Source of the DNA: an uncultured Marinobacter sp.
GTDB lineage: Bacteria > Pseudomonadota > Gammaproteobacteria > Pseudomonadales > Oleiphilaceae
NCBI RefSeq assembly: GCF_946886895.1
Contig: NZ_CAMPJO010000020.1
Span: forward strand, 1 to 52,584
Length of the DNA stretch: 52,584 nucleotides
Direction: 5' to 3'
This document shows, in pieces, positions 27,916 to 36,707 of the stretch. The notes beneath the pieces were generated by a model that was not told the DNA's origin, did not search any database, and worked only from the letters and a program-made list of their open reading frames with translations. A program made the position numbers and the translations under genes. How positions within the stretch are numbered: position 1 is the stretch's first letter; each line of letters opens with the position of its first letter.

Positions 27916-29208
27916 TTATGACGTCCGTGGAATTGGCCCATCTCCCGCAGACTTGCCGTTCAGTGAGTCAGTCCGCGTTTCGTTCTCAAGACTCTGTGCC
28001 ATCTGCGCCAGGCGCTTGTCCAGGAAACGCTGCTCCCGGACCTGGGTGGCCAGCGCCCGGGCACGCTGATAACCGGCAAGGGCCTGCTCTGGATGGCCGG
28101 CCCGGCGATGCAGATCCGCCAGGGCTGCGTGGTAAAGGTGATAATTCCCGATCGCCTTGTGCACCGAGAGCCCTTCCATCAGGGCAATGCCCGCCTCCGG
28201 GCCCTCCAGCATGGCAACGGCCACGGCCCGGTTGAGGGCGACAACGGGCGTTGGCAGCCGCTGGTAAAGCAAATCGTAAAGACCGGTAATGTCCTGCCAG
28301 TCGGTCTGCCCGAAGGTGGGAGCGTCGGCGTGGGCGGCGGCGATCGCCGCCTGAAGCGTGTACTGCCCGGCTGGCGCCATACCCAGTGCGCGCATCAGCC
28401 AGGCTTTGCCCAGGTCGATCTGCCCGCGATCCCACAGCCGCCGGTCCTGGTCTTCCAGAGTCACCAGTTCGCCCTGCTCGTCGATCCGGGCCGCCTGGCG
28501 GGCGTCCTGCAAACGCATCAGCGCAACCAGGCCCGCCACTTCACTATCAGACACCAGCGTTGCCAGCAACTCGGCCAGCCGTATGGCCTCGGCAGTAAGA
28601 CTGGTATCCATCAGGGCCTCACCGCCGGTCACCGCGTAACCCTCGTTGAACATCAGATAGATCACATGCAGCACCGCCGCCAGGCGATGCTGCAGCTCCC
28701 TGTCCTCCGGCACTTCGTAGGGAATCCGCGCATCCCGGATCTTGCGTTTGGCCCGGACAATTTTCTGGGCCACCGTTGTCGGCTTTTGCAGCAACGCACG
28801 GGCTACCTGCTCGGTGGACAGCCCGCACACCTCGCGAAGGGTGAGTGCCAATTGCACCTCCACCGCCAGCGACGGGTGGCAGCATGTGAAAATCAGCCGT
28901 AGCTGGTCATCCAGCAGGGAAGACTCGACCAGGTCTGAAGGCTCCACCGCTTCCGCCTGCCGCATCAGTTCGTCGGCATGGAAACGGACGGTCTGCCGCC
29001 GACGGATCTGGTCGATGCCGCGATTCCGGCCGCACTGGATCAACCAGGCCACGGGGTTGTCCGGCATGCCCTGATCCGGCCACTGCTGGGCCGCCGCCAC
29101 AAAGGCCTCCTGCAGCGCTTCCTCCGCCAGGTCAAACTCGCCCAGCAGGCGGATCAGCGTCGCCAGTACCTGTCGTGCGTGCTGTCTGAAAACGGTTTCC
29201 AGTTCCAG
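27916..29208 (-). CDS. Large ECF sigma factor with TPR-like C-terminus (ECF42/DUF6596 type), probable CTG start
   Basis: A 430-aa sigma factor. Region 2 is near residues 1-75 (VFRQHARQVLATLIRLLGEF, then CGRNRGIDQIRRRQTV) and region 4 near 120-170 (LTLREVCGLSTEQVARALL). A long helical TPR-like domain follows. Conserved sequence runs 36 codons above the first ATG (29100), back to a TAG stop. The only fitting start there is CTG at 29208, six bases after a perfect AAGGAG. I therefore annotate CTG. Such sigma factors usually sit beside a YCII-like gene; none is seen here. Confidence 0.75.
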   Translation of the reverse strand: MELETVFRQHARQVLATLIRLLGEFDLAEEALQEAFVAAAQQWPDQGMPDNPVAWLIQCGRNRGIDQIRRRQTVRFHADELMRQAEAVEPSDLVESSLLDDQLRLIFTCCHPSLAVEVQLALTLREVCGLSTEQVARALLQKPTTVAQKIVRAKRKIRDARIPYEVPEDRELQHRLAAVLHVIYLMFNEGYAVTGGEALMDTSLTAEAIRLAELLATLVSDSEVAGLVALMRLQDARQAARIDEQGELVTLEDQDRRLWDRGQIDLGKAWLMRALGMAPAGQYTLQAAIAAAHADAPTFGQTDWQDITGLYDLLYQRLPTPVVALNRAVAVAMLEGPEAGIALMEGLSVHKAIGNYHLYHAALADLHRRAGHPEQALAGYQRARALATQVREQRFLDKRLAQMAQSLENETRTDSLNGKSAGDGPIPRTS

Positions 29209-29261
29209 GGTTCGCTCCTTGTCGCTGCTCTATTCAGGCATCCAGCCAATACCAAACCGAA

Positions 29262-29819
29262 TCAATCCCGGCGCGCCTGCGCCATCACGTCCGGGTATTT
29301 TCGCTGGAGCCGGTAAAGCCGGATGATGGTGATCACATTGGTCACCAGCACCATGCCCTCGGCCAGCGTCCCGCCGACCGAGCCAATCACAATATTGTTG
29401 AGCATCCAGGCCGTGGCCGCCAGCCCAAGGACGATGCGCAGCGGAATACCCCGGAGCATGAACATACCGACAGTGCCCAGTACCGCCGCCGTCAGCGGAA
29501 AGATATCCGTGGCAACTCGCCAGGTGACCGCCGCCACCACCAGATTAACCGCCAGCATGGCCGCCATGATCCGCCAACTGCCCGGGAACCGCCGCGCCAG
29601 GGCAATGCGTACGATGACCAGAACCGTTAGCGCCGAGGCAGTCCAGCTGGCGAGAAAGGCAAACATCAGGGCAAAGGCGACGTTGGCGGAAATCAGTAGC
29701 ACCAGCAACCGGTCGTCGCTCTTGCTGGCAAACCCGGCGATGCAGAAGCCCAGGGCAACCAGGCCGCACAACTGCCCCAGTGCGGTGGTCAGGGTGAGGG
29801 CCGCCAGTCCGTCGATCAT
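29262..29819 (-). CDS. YgjV-like inner-membrane protein
   Basis: A 185-aa membrane protein with about six hydrophobic segments, resembling the YgjV family by its LGQLCGLVALGFCIAGFASK start and the repeated short helices ending NVITIIRLYRLQ. Its ATG at 29819 overlaps the stop codon of the upstream nitronate monooxygenase gene (ATGA), so the two are translationally coupled. Function is unknown. Confidence 0.65.
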   Translation of the reverse strand: MIDGLAALTLTTALGQLCGLVALGFCIAGFASKSDDRLLVLLISANVAFALMFAFLASWTASALTVLVIVRIALARRFPGSWRIMAAMLAVNLVVAAVTWRVATDIFPLTAAVLGTVGMFMLRGIPLRIVLGLAATAWMLNNIVIGSVGGTLAEGMVLVTNVITIIRLYRLQRKYPDVMAQARRD

Positions 29820-30853
29820 ACGCCGCCGGTCAGCTGCCGGAGCAACTGCGCGGCGGGAACCTCCCGGCAACCGGTCACATTCTGCCCGGCCCAGAGCGGT
29901 GAGAAGTTACCGGAGCCGGCCTTCTCGGCCCCCTCCCGTAACGGCGCCATGGCGGCAGTGGCCAACGGGAAGGCCGGCGCCAGGTCCGAGATCGGCCCCA
30001 GTTCCCGCATGATGCGATTAACGATACCCCGCGCCGGACCACCGGAAAACAGGTTGGTCAGCGCCGTGTGGCAGGCGTCCGGGTGCTTCAGGGCATCTCG
30101 GTGGATGGCCCGCGTTCTGGCTTCCGGGCACAGCAGGAATGCAGTGCCAAGCTGGACCCCGGAAGCCCCCAGGTCAATCGCGGCACGAATACCGGCCAGG
30201 TCGGCAATACCACCGGCCGCAATCACCGGGCACGAGACCGACCGCACCATCTGGGGAATCAGGGCAAAAGTGCCCATCTGCCGGGACACCTCGCCCGACA
30301 GAAAGCTGCCCCGGTGGCCGCCAGCTTCCAGCCCCTGGGCAATGATGGCATCCACACCCCGCTGTTCCAGCCACAGGGCTTCGTCCACCGTGGTGGCCGT
30401 GGACAGTATTCTGGCACCCGTCGCCTTTACCCGATCCAGCAGCGCCGGTTCCGGGAGGCCAAAATGAAAACTGACCACCGCCGGCCGGAATGCCTCCACC
30501 AGCGCCGCCGCCTCTTCATTAAAGGGCGTACGGCCACCACCGGCGGGTACGGACTCGGGGTCCAGGCCCAACTCCCGGTAATAAGGCGCCAGCGCCTCCT
30601 GCCAGGCTCGCTCACGGCCTGGGTCCGGTTTCGGGGGGGTATGGGCGAAAAAATTCACATTGAACGGTTTGTCGGTGCCCTGCACCATGGCCTCCAGCTC
30701 GGTGCGCAGAGCGGCCGGGCTGAGCATGGCACAGGGTAGCGATCCCAGGCCACCGGCATTGGAAACCGCGATCGCCAGGGCGCTGTCCTGCACACCCGCC
30801 ATGGGTGCCTGAATAATGGGCAGTTCTATATCGAACAGGGCTTGCAGTGTCAT
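29816..30853 (-). CDS. Nitronate monooxygenase family flavoprotein
   Basis: A 345-aa FMN enzyme of the 2-nitropropane dioxygenase family, which oxidises toxic nitronates. IIQAPMAGVQDSALAIAVSN at the start, the GLEAGGHRGSF loop with the catalytic His region, and GIADLAGIRAAIDLGASGVQLGTAFL are characteristic. Start at 30853 is chosen over 30895. It is coupled to the YgjV-like gene by a four-base overlap. Confidence 0.85.
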   Translation of the reverse strand: MTLQALFDIELPIIQAPMAGVQDSALAIAVSNAGGLGSLPCAMLSPAALRTELEAMVQGTDKPFNVNFFAHTPPKPDPGRERAWQEALAPYYRELGLDPESVPAGGGRTPFNEEAAALVEAFRPAVVSFHFGLPEPALLDRVKATGARILSTATTVDEALWLEQRGVDAIIAQGLEAGGHRGSFLSGEVSRQMGTFALIPQMVRSVSCPVIAAGGIADLAGIRAAIDLGASGVQLGTAFLLCPEARTRAIHRDALKHPDACHTALTNLFSGGPARGIVNRIMRELGPISDLAPAFPLATAAMAPLREGAEKAGSGNFSPLWAGQNVTGCREVPAAQLLRQLTGGV

Positions 30854-30969
30854 GGTACGTGTACCCTCTACCAGAAAGAGTATCCAGCCTGCCACAATCC
30901 ACGGGTTTGAGCCACGCTGGCCAATGTGCCAGAGTGATCTGAGTCTATCAGCGGAATAATGTTGGCCCT

Positions 30970-32001
30970 ATGAAAACCGTTTTCTCACCTTTACACGTTC
31001 GCCGGACGGTGACCACCGAACTGGATGGCGGATTATTGATTGCACCTCACGAGAAGCCCTCCCGGGCGGAAACCATTCTGGCCAGAGTGAAGGACCAGGC
31101 CCTGGGAGAGGTCCTGGAGCCGGAAGAATTCGGCCTCGGGCCGGTGACCCGGGTACACACCCCGGATTATGTGGCGTTCCTGGAGACCTGCTGGCAGGAC
31201 TGGCTGGCCGCCGGCAAGCCCGGCGAAGCCATACCCGCAGTCTGGGCCGGCCGGGGCATGCGGCACCGCGTTCCAAAGGATATTGACGGTCGCCTGGGCT
31301 ATTACAGCTTCGCAGCCGAAACCTCCATCACCGACGGCACCTGGGAAGCCGCCCGGGCGTCGGCCAATGTCGCCCTCACCGCCCGGAAACTGGTGGCAGA
31401 GGGCGAGCGCGCTGCCTTTGCCCTGTGCCGACCGCCGGGGCACCATGCCCATGCCGATCTGTTCGGTGGCTACTGTTTCTTCAACAACGCCGCCATCGTC
31501 GCGCAAGCCTTCCGGGATCAGGGCTACGGCAAAGTTGCGGTACTCGATGTGGATTTCCACCACGGCAACGGCACCCAGGCGATTTTCTATGATCGTCGCG
31601 ATGTTCTCACCATCAGCCTGCACGGCGATCCGGACCTGGTATTCCCACACTTCCTTGGATTCGAGGATGAGACCGGCGAGAGCGACGGCGAAGGCTATAA
31701 CCTGAACATCGTCTATCCGCCCGATACCCCCTTCAGCGTCTGGAGCCAGGGTCTTGAGAAAGCCTGCGAGCGCATTCAGGCCTTTGCGCCAGACGCCCTG
31801 GTGGTGGCCCTGGGCGTGGACACGTTCGAGGACGACCCGATTTCTTTCTTCAAGCTCACCTCAGGCGATTATCTGACCCTCGGCCGGCGCATTGAACAGC
31901 TGGGACTGCCGACGGTGTTTACCATGGAAGGCGGCTACGATGTCGATGCCATCGGCGTGAACGCGGTGAACGTGATGCAGGGATTTGAGGGCAAGGCCTG
32001 A
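30970..32001 (+). CDS. Histone-deacetylase-like amidohydrolase (acetylpolyamine deacetylase type)
   Basis: A 343-aa zinc deacetylase of the bacterial HDAC family. The catalytic His pair PPGHHAHAD, zinc ligands DVDFHHGNGTQ, and the third ligand in GVDTFEDDP are intact, and EGGYDVDAIG closes the active site. Substrates in bacteria include acetylpolyamines and acyl-lysine. It is transcribed alone or with the downstream transglutaminase-like gene; a hairpin at 32009-32041 separates them. Confidence 0.85.
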   Translation: MKTVFSPLHVRRTVTTELDGGLLIAPHEKPSRAETILARVKDQALGEVLEPEEFGLGPVTRVHTPDYVAFLETCWQDWLAAGKPGEAIPAVWAGRGMRHRVPKDIDGRLGYYSFAAETSITDGTWEAARASANVALTARKLVAEGERAAFALCRPPGHHAHADLFGGYCFFNNAAIVAQAFRDQGYGKVAVLDVDFHHGNGTQAIFYDRRDVLTISLHGDPDLVFPHFLGFEDETGESDGEGYNLNIVYPPDTPFSVWSQGLEKACERIQAFAPDALVVALGVDTFEDDPISFFKLTSGDYLTLGRRIEQLGLPTVFTMEGGYDVDAIGVNAVNVMQGFEGKA

Positions 32002-32008
32002 TCGAACC

Positions 32009-32041
32009 GGGCAATGGCTTTGGCGGAAATGGCCATTGCCC
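32009..32041 (+). terminator. Hairpin after the deacetylase gene
   Basis: Perfect ten-base stem GGGCAATGGC / GCCATTGCCC with a 13-base loop, eight bases after the stop codon. There is no U-run, so attenuation or RNA stabilisation is as likely as termination. Confidence 0.45.
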
Positions 32042-32098
32042 GTAGGTTGCTAACGGGGCACGATCAAGGCCAGATACCCCGAAACCGGACAACGATTT

Positions 32099-32779
32099 AT
32101 GGAACGCTACCTCCAGCCCACGGCCTTCTTTGATTACCACCAGCCGCAACTGAAGGCCTGGATTGACGCCCAGTTGGAAGGCGTGCCCGAAGACCCGGTC
32201 GAACAGATCAAGGTGCTTTATCTCGCCGTCCGGGACAGCATCCACTACAACCCGTATGTGTTTGACACCCATCCGGACACGTTCAGTGCCAGCCACGCCC
32301 TGGCCTGCGGCGAAACCTATTGCATCCCCAAGGCGGTATTGCTGGGCGCCGCCGCCCGTTCCATCGGCATTCCCAGCCGGCTTGGCCTGGCGGATGTGCG
32401 CAACCACCTGTCCAGCCCGAAACTGATCGAATGGCTGCGGTCGGATATCTTCCGGATGCATGGCTTTATCGAGCTGTACCTGAACGGCCGATGGGTAAAA
32501 GCCACACCGGCCTTCAACCGTCAGCTCTGCGAACTGATGAAGGTGGAGCCGCTGGCATTTGATGGCGTCCACGATTCCGTTTTTCAGGAATACACGGAAT
32601 CCGGTGAAGCCCACATGGAGTACGTCAACAGCCACGGTGTGTTCGACGACGTACCCCACGCCTTTATTGTTGACGGGGTTCGCGCTGCGTACGGGCACCT
32701 GTTTTCATCAGAGGGCGCCCTGCCAGCGCGTTCCGGCAGCCTCGAAGACGACGTTGCGACGCAGACAACCGGCCCTTAA
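32099..32779 (+). CDS. Transglutaminase-like cysteine protease-fold protein
   Basis: A 226-aa protein of the transglutaminase-like superfamily. Catalytic Cys lies in [13 protein letters not shown] (near residue 75) and His in [15 protein letters not shown] (near 122). The third position, usually an Asp in a DP(T/S) motif, is replaced by ATPAFN, seen in some members. No signal peptide; probably cytosolic. Its stop overlaps the ahpF stop codon by four bases on the opposite strand. Substrate unknown. Confidence 0.75.
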   Translation: MERYLQPTAFFDYHQPQLKAWIDAQLEGVPEDPVEQIKVLYLAVRDSIHYNPYVFDTHPDTFSASHALACGETYCIPKAVLLGAAARSIGIPSRLGLADVRNHLSSPKLIEWLRSDIFRMHGFIELYLNGRWVKATPAFNRQLCELMKVEPLAFDGVHDSVFQEYTESGEAHMEYVNSHGVFDDVPHAFIVDGVRAAYGHLFSSEGALPARSGSLEDDVATQTTGP

Positions 32780-34344
32780 TCCTCCATCGAATTGCGGATC
32801 AGGAAATCGAACGCGCTCAATGCAGCCTTCGAGCCCTCACCCATGGAGATCACGATCTGCTTGTAGGGCACGGTGGTGGCATCGCCGGCCGCAAATACGC
32901 CGGGGATGGACGTTTCGTTGCGGTCGTTGACGATGATTTCACCGTGCTGACTCAGCTCGATGTCGCCTTTCAGCCACTCGGTGTTGGGCACCAGGCCGAT
33001 CTGCACGAACACGCCTTCCAGCGAGACATGGTGGCTCTCACCGGTGTTGCGATCGGTATACTGCAGGCCATTCACCTTGCCGTTCTCACCGGTAATTTCG
33101 GTGGTCTGGCCAGAGGTGATGATTTCCACGTTCTTCAGGCTGCGCAGTTTCCTCTGCAACACCTCATCCGCCCGCATTTCCGCGCCAAACTCGATCAGGG
33201 TGACATGGCCGACGAGGCCCGCCAAATCGATGGCTGCTTCCACACCTGAGTTGCCGCCACCGATGACCGCCACGCGCTTGCCCTTGAACAGCGGGCCGTC
33301 ACAGTGCGGGCAGTAGGCCACGCCTTTATTGCGGTACTCTTCCTCACCGGGGACCCCCATCTGGCGCCAGCGGGCACCGGTGGACAGGATCACGCTGCGG
33401 GCCTTCAGTGACGCGCCATTGGCCAGGCGAACCTCGTGCAGGCCGCCCTTCCGGCTGGCCGGGATCAGCTTCTCGGCACGCTGCATATTCATGATGTCCA
33501 CGTCGTACTCGGTAACGTGCTGCTCCATGGCACCAACCAGCTTCGGGCCCTCGGTGTAGGGTACGGAAATCAGGTTCTCGATGCCCATGGTGTCGGCCAC
33601 CTGGCCACCGAACCGCTCGGCGGCAATACCGGTGGATATACCCTTACGGGCGGCGTAAATAGCAGCAGCCGCGCCACCGGGACCGCCACCGATCACCAGT
33701 ACCTCAAACGGGTCTTTCTGGTTAAGCTTCGCGGCTTCCTTCTCATCGGAGCGGGTGTCCAGGCGGGCGACGATCTCTTCCAGAGTCATCCGGCCCTGCC
33801 CCCAGGGTTCGCCATTCAGGTACACGCTGGGCACTGCCATGACTTCGCGCTTTTCAACTTCGTCCTGGAACAGGGCGCCATCAATGGCGGTGTGCCGGAT
33901 CTTCGGATTGAGCACGCTCATCAGGTTCAGGGCCTGAACCACATCCGGGCAATTCTGGCAGGACAGGGAGAAATAGGTTTCGAACTCGAACTCGCCATCC
34001 AGCTCCTGGATCTGCGCAATCACCTCCTGGCTGGCCTTGGACGGGTGGCCACCCACCTGCAGCAGGGCCAGCACCAGGGACGTGAACTCATGTCCCATGG
34101 GGATACCCGCAAAACGAACGCCAATGTCGGTGCCAACCCGATTGATGGCGAACGACGGGCGACGCACGCTCTGGTCTTCCTCGGTGCGCAGGCTGATCTT
34201 GCCAGACAGCGGCTCGATTTCCTGGAGCAGCTGGTGCAGTTCCTCGGATTTGGCATCGTCCTTCAAGGCCGCCACCAGCTCGATCGGCTGCTGCAGCTTG
34301 TCCATGTAGGCTTTCAACTGTTCCTTGATATTGGCATCCAGCAT
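32776..34344 (-). CDS. ahpF: Alkyl hydroperoxide reductase subunit F
   Basis: A 522-aa NADH-dependent flavoprotein that reduces AhpC. N-terminal tandem thioredoxin folds carry the CxxC in [10 protein letters not shown] (near residue 130). The FAD domain begins [19 protein letters not shown], and the second redox pair is in [10 protein letters not shown]. Length matches the family (about 520). It lies downstream of ahpC but has its own OxyR-like box at 34470-34484, and a terminator separates the two genes. Confidence 0.95.
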   Translation of the reverse strand: MLDANIKEQLKAYMDKLQQPIELVAALKDDAKSEELHQLLQEIEPLSGKISLRTEEDQSVRRPSFAINRVGTDIGVRFAGIPMGHEFTSLVLALLQVGGHPSKASQEVIAQIQELDGEFEFETYFSLSCQNCPDVVQALNLMSVLNPKIRHTAIDGALFQDEVEKREVMAVPSVYLNGEPWGQGRMTLEEIVARLDTRSDEKEAAKLNQKDPFEVLVIGGGPGGAAAAIYAARKGISTGIAAERFGGQVADTMGIENLISVPYTEGPKLVGAMEQHVTEYDVDIMNMQRAEKLIPASRKGGLHEVRLANGASLKARSVILSTGARWRQMGVPGEEEYRNKGVAYCPHCDGPLFKGKRVAVIGGGNSGVEAAIDLAGLVGHVTLIEFGAEMRADEVLQRKLRSLKNVEIITSGQTTEITGENGKVNGLQYTDRNTGESHHVSLEGVFVQIGLVPNTEWLKGDIELSQHGEIIVNDRNETSIPGVFAAGDATTVPYKQIVISMGEGSKAALSAFDFLIRNSMED

Positions 34345-34469
34345 GTTTCAATTTCCCCTTTGGTGTCGTTAAACCAAGTATCTGAATTTAAATGGCGTAA
34401 GAAGTCCGATTGGTGGCAACCATAAGGGCCTGTCAGAAAAGGCTCAAATTAATTGCTGCAAATCATTTG

Positions 34470-34484
34470 ATAGGAACCACCTAT
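34470..34484. promoter_or_regulatory. OxyR-like box upstream of ahpF
   Basis: ATAGGAACCACCTAT fits the OxyR/LysR core ATAG-N7-CTAT. It lies 126 bases upstream of ahpF. The same ATAGG-N5-CCTAT pattern occurs upstream of ahpC. Confidence 0.6.
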
Positions 34485-34556
34485 TTAAAACGTTTGATCG
34501 GATTGATCACTTTCGGGCTGCCAATGGTCAATCCGATCACCGTTCGGCCCATACAG

Positions 34557-34581
34557 AAAAGGCCCGCTGGGCGGGCCTTTT
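34557..34581. terminator. Terminator of ahpC
   Basis: AAAA-GGCCCGC-TGG-GCGGGCC-TTTT, a symmetric hairpin flanked by A and T runs, 28 bases past the ahpC stop. It should work in both directions. Confidence 0.85.
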
Positions 34582-34608
34582 CCATCAGCTTGATCCGGCA
34601 ATCAATGC

Positions 34609-35172
34609 TTAGATCTTGCCAACCAGGTCCAGGGACGGTGCCAGTGTGGCTTCGCCTTCTTTCCACTTGGCCGGGCACACTTCGCCAGGATGGTTGCGGA
34701 CGTACTGGGCCGCTTTGACCTTGCGCAGCAGGTCGTCGGCGTCACGGCCGATGCCTTCCGCGGTGATTTCCATGGCCTGGATAACGCCATCCGGATCGAT
34801 CAGGAAGGTGGCGCGGTCCGCCAGGCCCTGGCCTTCACGCATCACACCAAAGTTGTTGGTGAGGGTGCCAGTCTGGTCGCCAACCATAAAGTAGTTGATC
34901 TTGCCGATGGTCTCGGAGCTGTCGTGCCAGGCTTTGTGAGTGAAGTGGGTGTCGGTGGACACGGAGAACACTTCAACGCCCAGCTTCTGCAGCTCTTCGT
35001 ACTTATCGGCCACGTCGCCCAGCTCGGTCGGGCACACGAAAGTGAAGTCGGCCGGATAGAAGAAAAAGACAGACCACTTACCTTTTACGTCTGCGTCAGA
35101 GATCTCAACGAACTCTCCCTGCTTGAAAGCAGTGGCGTTGAACGGCTTGATCTCGCTGTTAATGATGCCCAT
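34609..35172 (-). CDS. ahpC: Alkyl hydroperoxide reductase subunit C
   Basis: A 187-aa 2-Cys peroxiredoxin, exactly the E. coli length. Peroxidatic Cys47 lies in [11 protein letters not shown] and the resolving Cys near 166 in [10 protein letters not shown]. It reduces H2O2 and organic hydroperoxides with AhpF. Start at 35172 follows AAGGAG at nine bases; the frame extends 37 codons upstream without family features. An OxyR-like box at 35276-35290 suggests peroxide induction. Confidence 0.95.
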   Translation of the reverse strand: MGIINSEIKPFNATAFKQGEFVEISDADVKGKWSVFFFYPADFTFVCPTELGDVADKYEELQKLGVEVFSVSTDTHFTHKAWHDSSETIGKINYFMVGDQTGTLTNNFGVMREGQGLADRATFLIDPDGVIQAMEITAEGIGRDADDLLRKVKAAQYVRNHPGEVCPAKWKEGEATLAPSLDLVGKI

Positions 35173-35275
35173 TAAAGATAACTCCTTTTTCATGGATTTA
35201 AATGCTGATGAATGACGGGTGGAAATAATACGGATGTCTGACGCTTCGTTAAAATTGATAATTTCCAAATCCAGG

Positions 35276-35290
35276 ATAGGCAATGCCTAT
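35276..35290. promoter_or_regulatory. OxyR-like box upstream of ahpC
   Basis: ATAGGCAATGCCTAT (ATAG-N7-CTAT) lies 104 bases upstream of the ahpC start and matches the box before ahpF in its outer ATAGG/CCTAT bases. The oxyR gene itself is not in the window. Confidence 0.6.
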
Positions 35291-35383
35291 GCAGTGCCCG
35301 TCCGGACGGGATTTCCTGTTGCAAAGAGCGTCACAGTAGCCGTTCCAGGTCCATGAAACGACTACTGTTCCAGTTATGGGGCC

Positions 35384-36601
35384 TTAACCAGCAAGTTCAA
35401 TCTTGCGGAAGTCCAGAATATTCTCTTTCGGTGACGATTGGATGGCAGCCACCTCGCGACGCTTGCGGGCCAGTATGTAAGCGAAGCAGGCAAAGTACAG
35501 CGCAATCACCAGCGCGCCGACCCACTGAATGCGCAGGAAATCCAGCTGGAACAGCATGGTCAGTCCCACCATGGCCACCAGATTGAAGAGCACGTAGTTC
35601 ACCCGGCCCAGGCGCTGAGCGGTCAGGTTCAGGTTGTCGGTGTACAGACGGATCAGCGAATCGAGCGAATTCACCACCATCAGCACGCCCACCGAGATCA
35701 TCGCGATGTTGGTGAAGGCCGCAATTTTCAGGCCCTCCGCATGATAGTAATAGAGCACACTGAACCACACCCCGATGGCAATGGACGGAATCACCAGCAT
35801 GGCTATCAGTAACTGCCAGGTGCGGATGCCACTCACGAAGCGGGCAGTGAACTGACCGATCATGATGCTCCAGGCAAACCACCAGAACAGGTAAAACTCG
35901 TGGTAGTCGTTAATCGGCAACACGAAGTGGTGAATATTTGCAAAATAGTCACCCAGCATACCGGCCGTGCCGAGGAAATCCGCGGGGGAGCCCTTGCCCA
36001 GCACGAACGCCCGGAACCACATGCCCGCAATCAGGGCAATGAACAGCACACTGGAACCGATGCTCAGTATCCGCACGTACTTGATCCTGGAACTGGAATA
36101 CACCGCCAGCGCAATGGACAGGAATACGATCACGTAAAACGCCGGCACCACGGACTCGCCGTCGCCCAACTGGGGCAGGTACCACGGCAGGTTCACCAGC
36201 AACAGGTAGGCAGTGAAGGCACAGGTGCCGATGATCACCATGTTGTTGATCAGCTTCACCACCGGAATCTCGAAGAACTTCACCCGGGGCTCGATAATCG
36301 CGAAGTAGAAGCAGGTCAGGAAATAGAAGCCCCAGATCAGGAACGCCCAGAACCCGAACTCAATGGCGAGCGGGTTGGCGAAGCCATACTCCGGGCTTGC
36401 CGAGAGATCACCGTAACCTCCGAATTCGGTCAGCGGAAACATGATCAGTCCCACGTCCAGCCCGGACGTAAACAGGATGGCAATGAAGGTCAGTGTGCGA
36501 ACCGGCGTGACGCCGATGCACTGGATGTCCCACCACTTGTACAGAATCAGCACAATGGCGGCGAAGGTGAAAATCAGGCCGGTGGATAACCAGAGTGTCA
36601 T
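35384..36601 (-). CDS. Short BCCT-like transporter linked to choline oxidation genes
   Basis: A 405-aa inner-membrane protein with about 11-12 hydrophobic helices. The segment FYLFWWFAWSIMIGQFTARF followed by VSGIRTW resembles the core of BCCT betaine/choline transporters, but the protein is about 100-250 residues shorter than BetT/BetP and otherwise divergent. It sits downstream of betA on the same strand, so choline uptake is the natural inference. A distinct transporter family cannot be excluded. Confidence 0.65.
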   Translation of the reverse strand: MTLWLSTGLIFTFAAIVLILYKWWDIQCIGVTPVRTLTFIAILFTSGLDVGLIMFPLTEFGGYGDLSASPEYGFANPLAIEFGFWAFLIWGFYFLTCFYFAIIEPRVKFFEIPVVKLINNMVIIGTCAFTAYLLLVNLPWYLPQLGDGESVVPAFYVIVFLSIALAVYSSSRIKYVRILSIGSSVLFIALIAGMWFRAFVLGKGSPADFLGTAGMLGDYFANIHHFVLPINDYHEFYLFWWFAWSIMIGQFTARFVSGIRTWQLLIAMLVIPSIAIGVWFSVLYYYHAEGLKIAAFTNIAMISVGVLMVVNSLDSLIRLYTDNLNLTAQRLGRVNYVLFNLVAMVGLTMLFQLDFLRIQWVGALVIALYFACFAYILARKRREVAAIQSSPKENILDFRKIELAG

Positions 36602-36707
36602 GCGCTGTACCTCCGGTCGTTTGTCTTCGTTATTGTTAACAGCATGGGTGTTCCTCCTCTACTTTGTAAGCGCTGCTTCTTTCGAATCGGAGACAGAAAA
36701 AGGTGGG

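Noticed and set aside
34496..34538. Inverted repeat GATCGGATTGA / TCAATCCGATC between ahpF and ahpC as a regulatory site
   Set aside because: It may only be a weak second hairpin upstream of the ahpC terminator region. There is no U-run and no link to a known regulator, so I did not annotate it.
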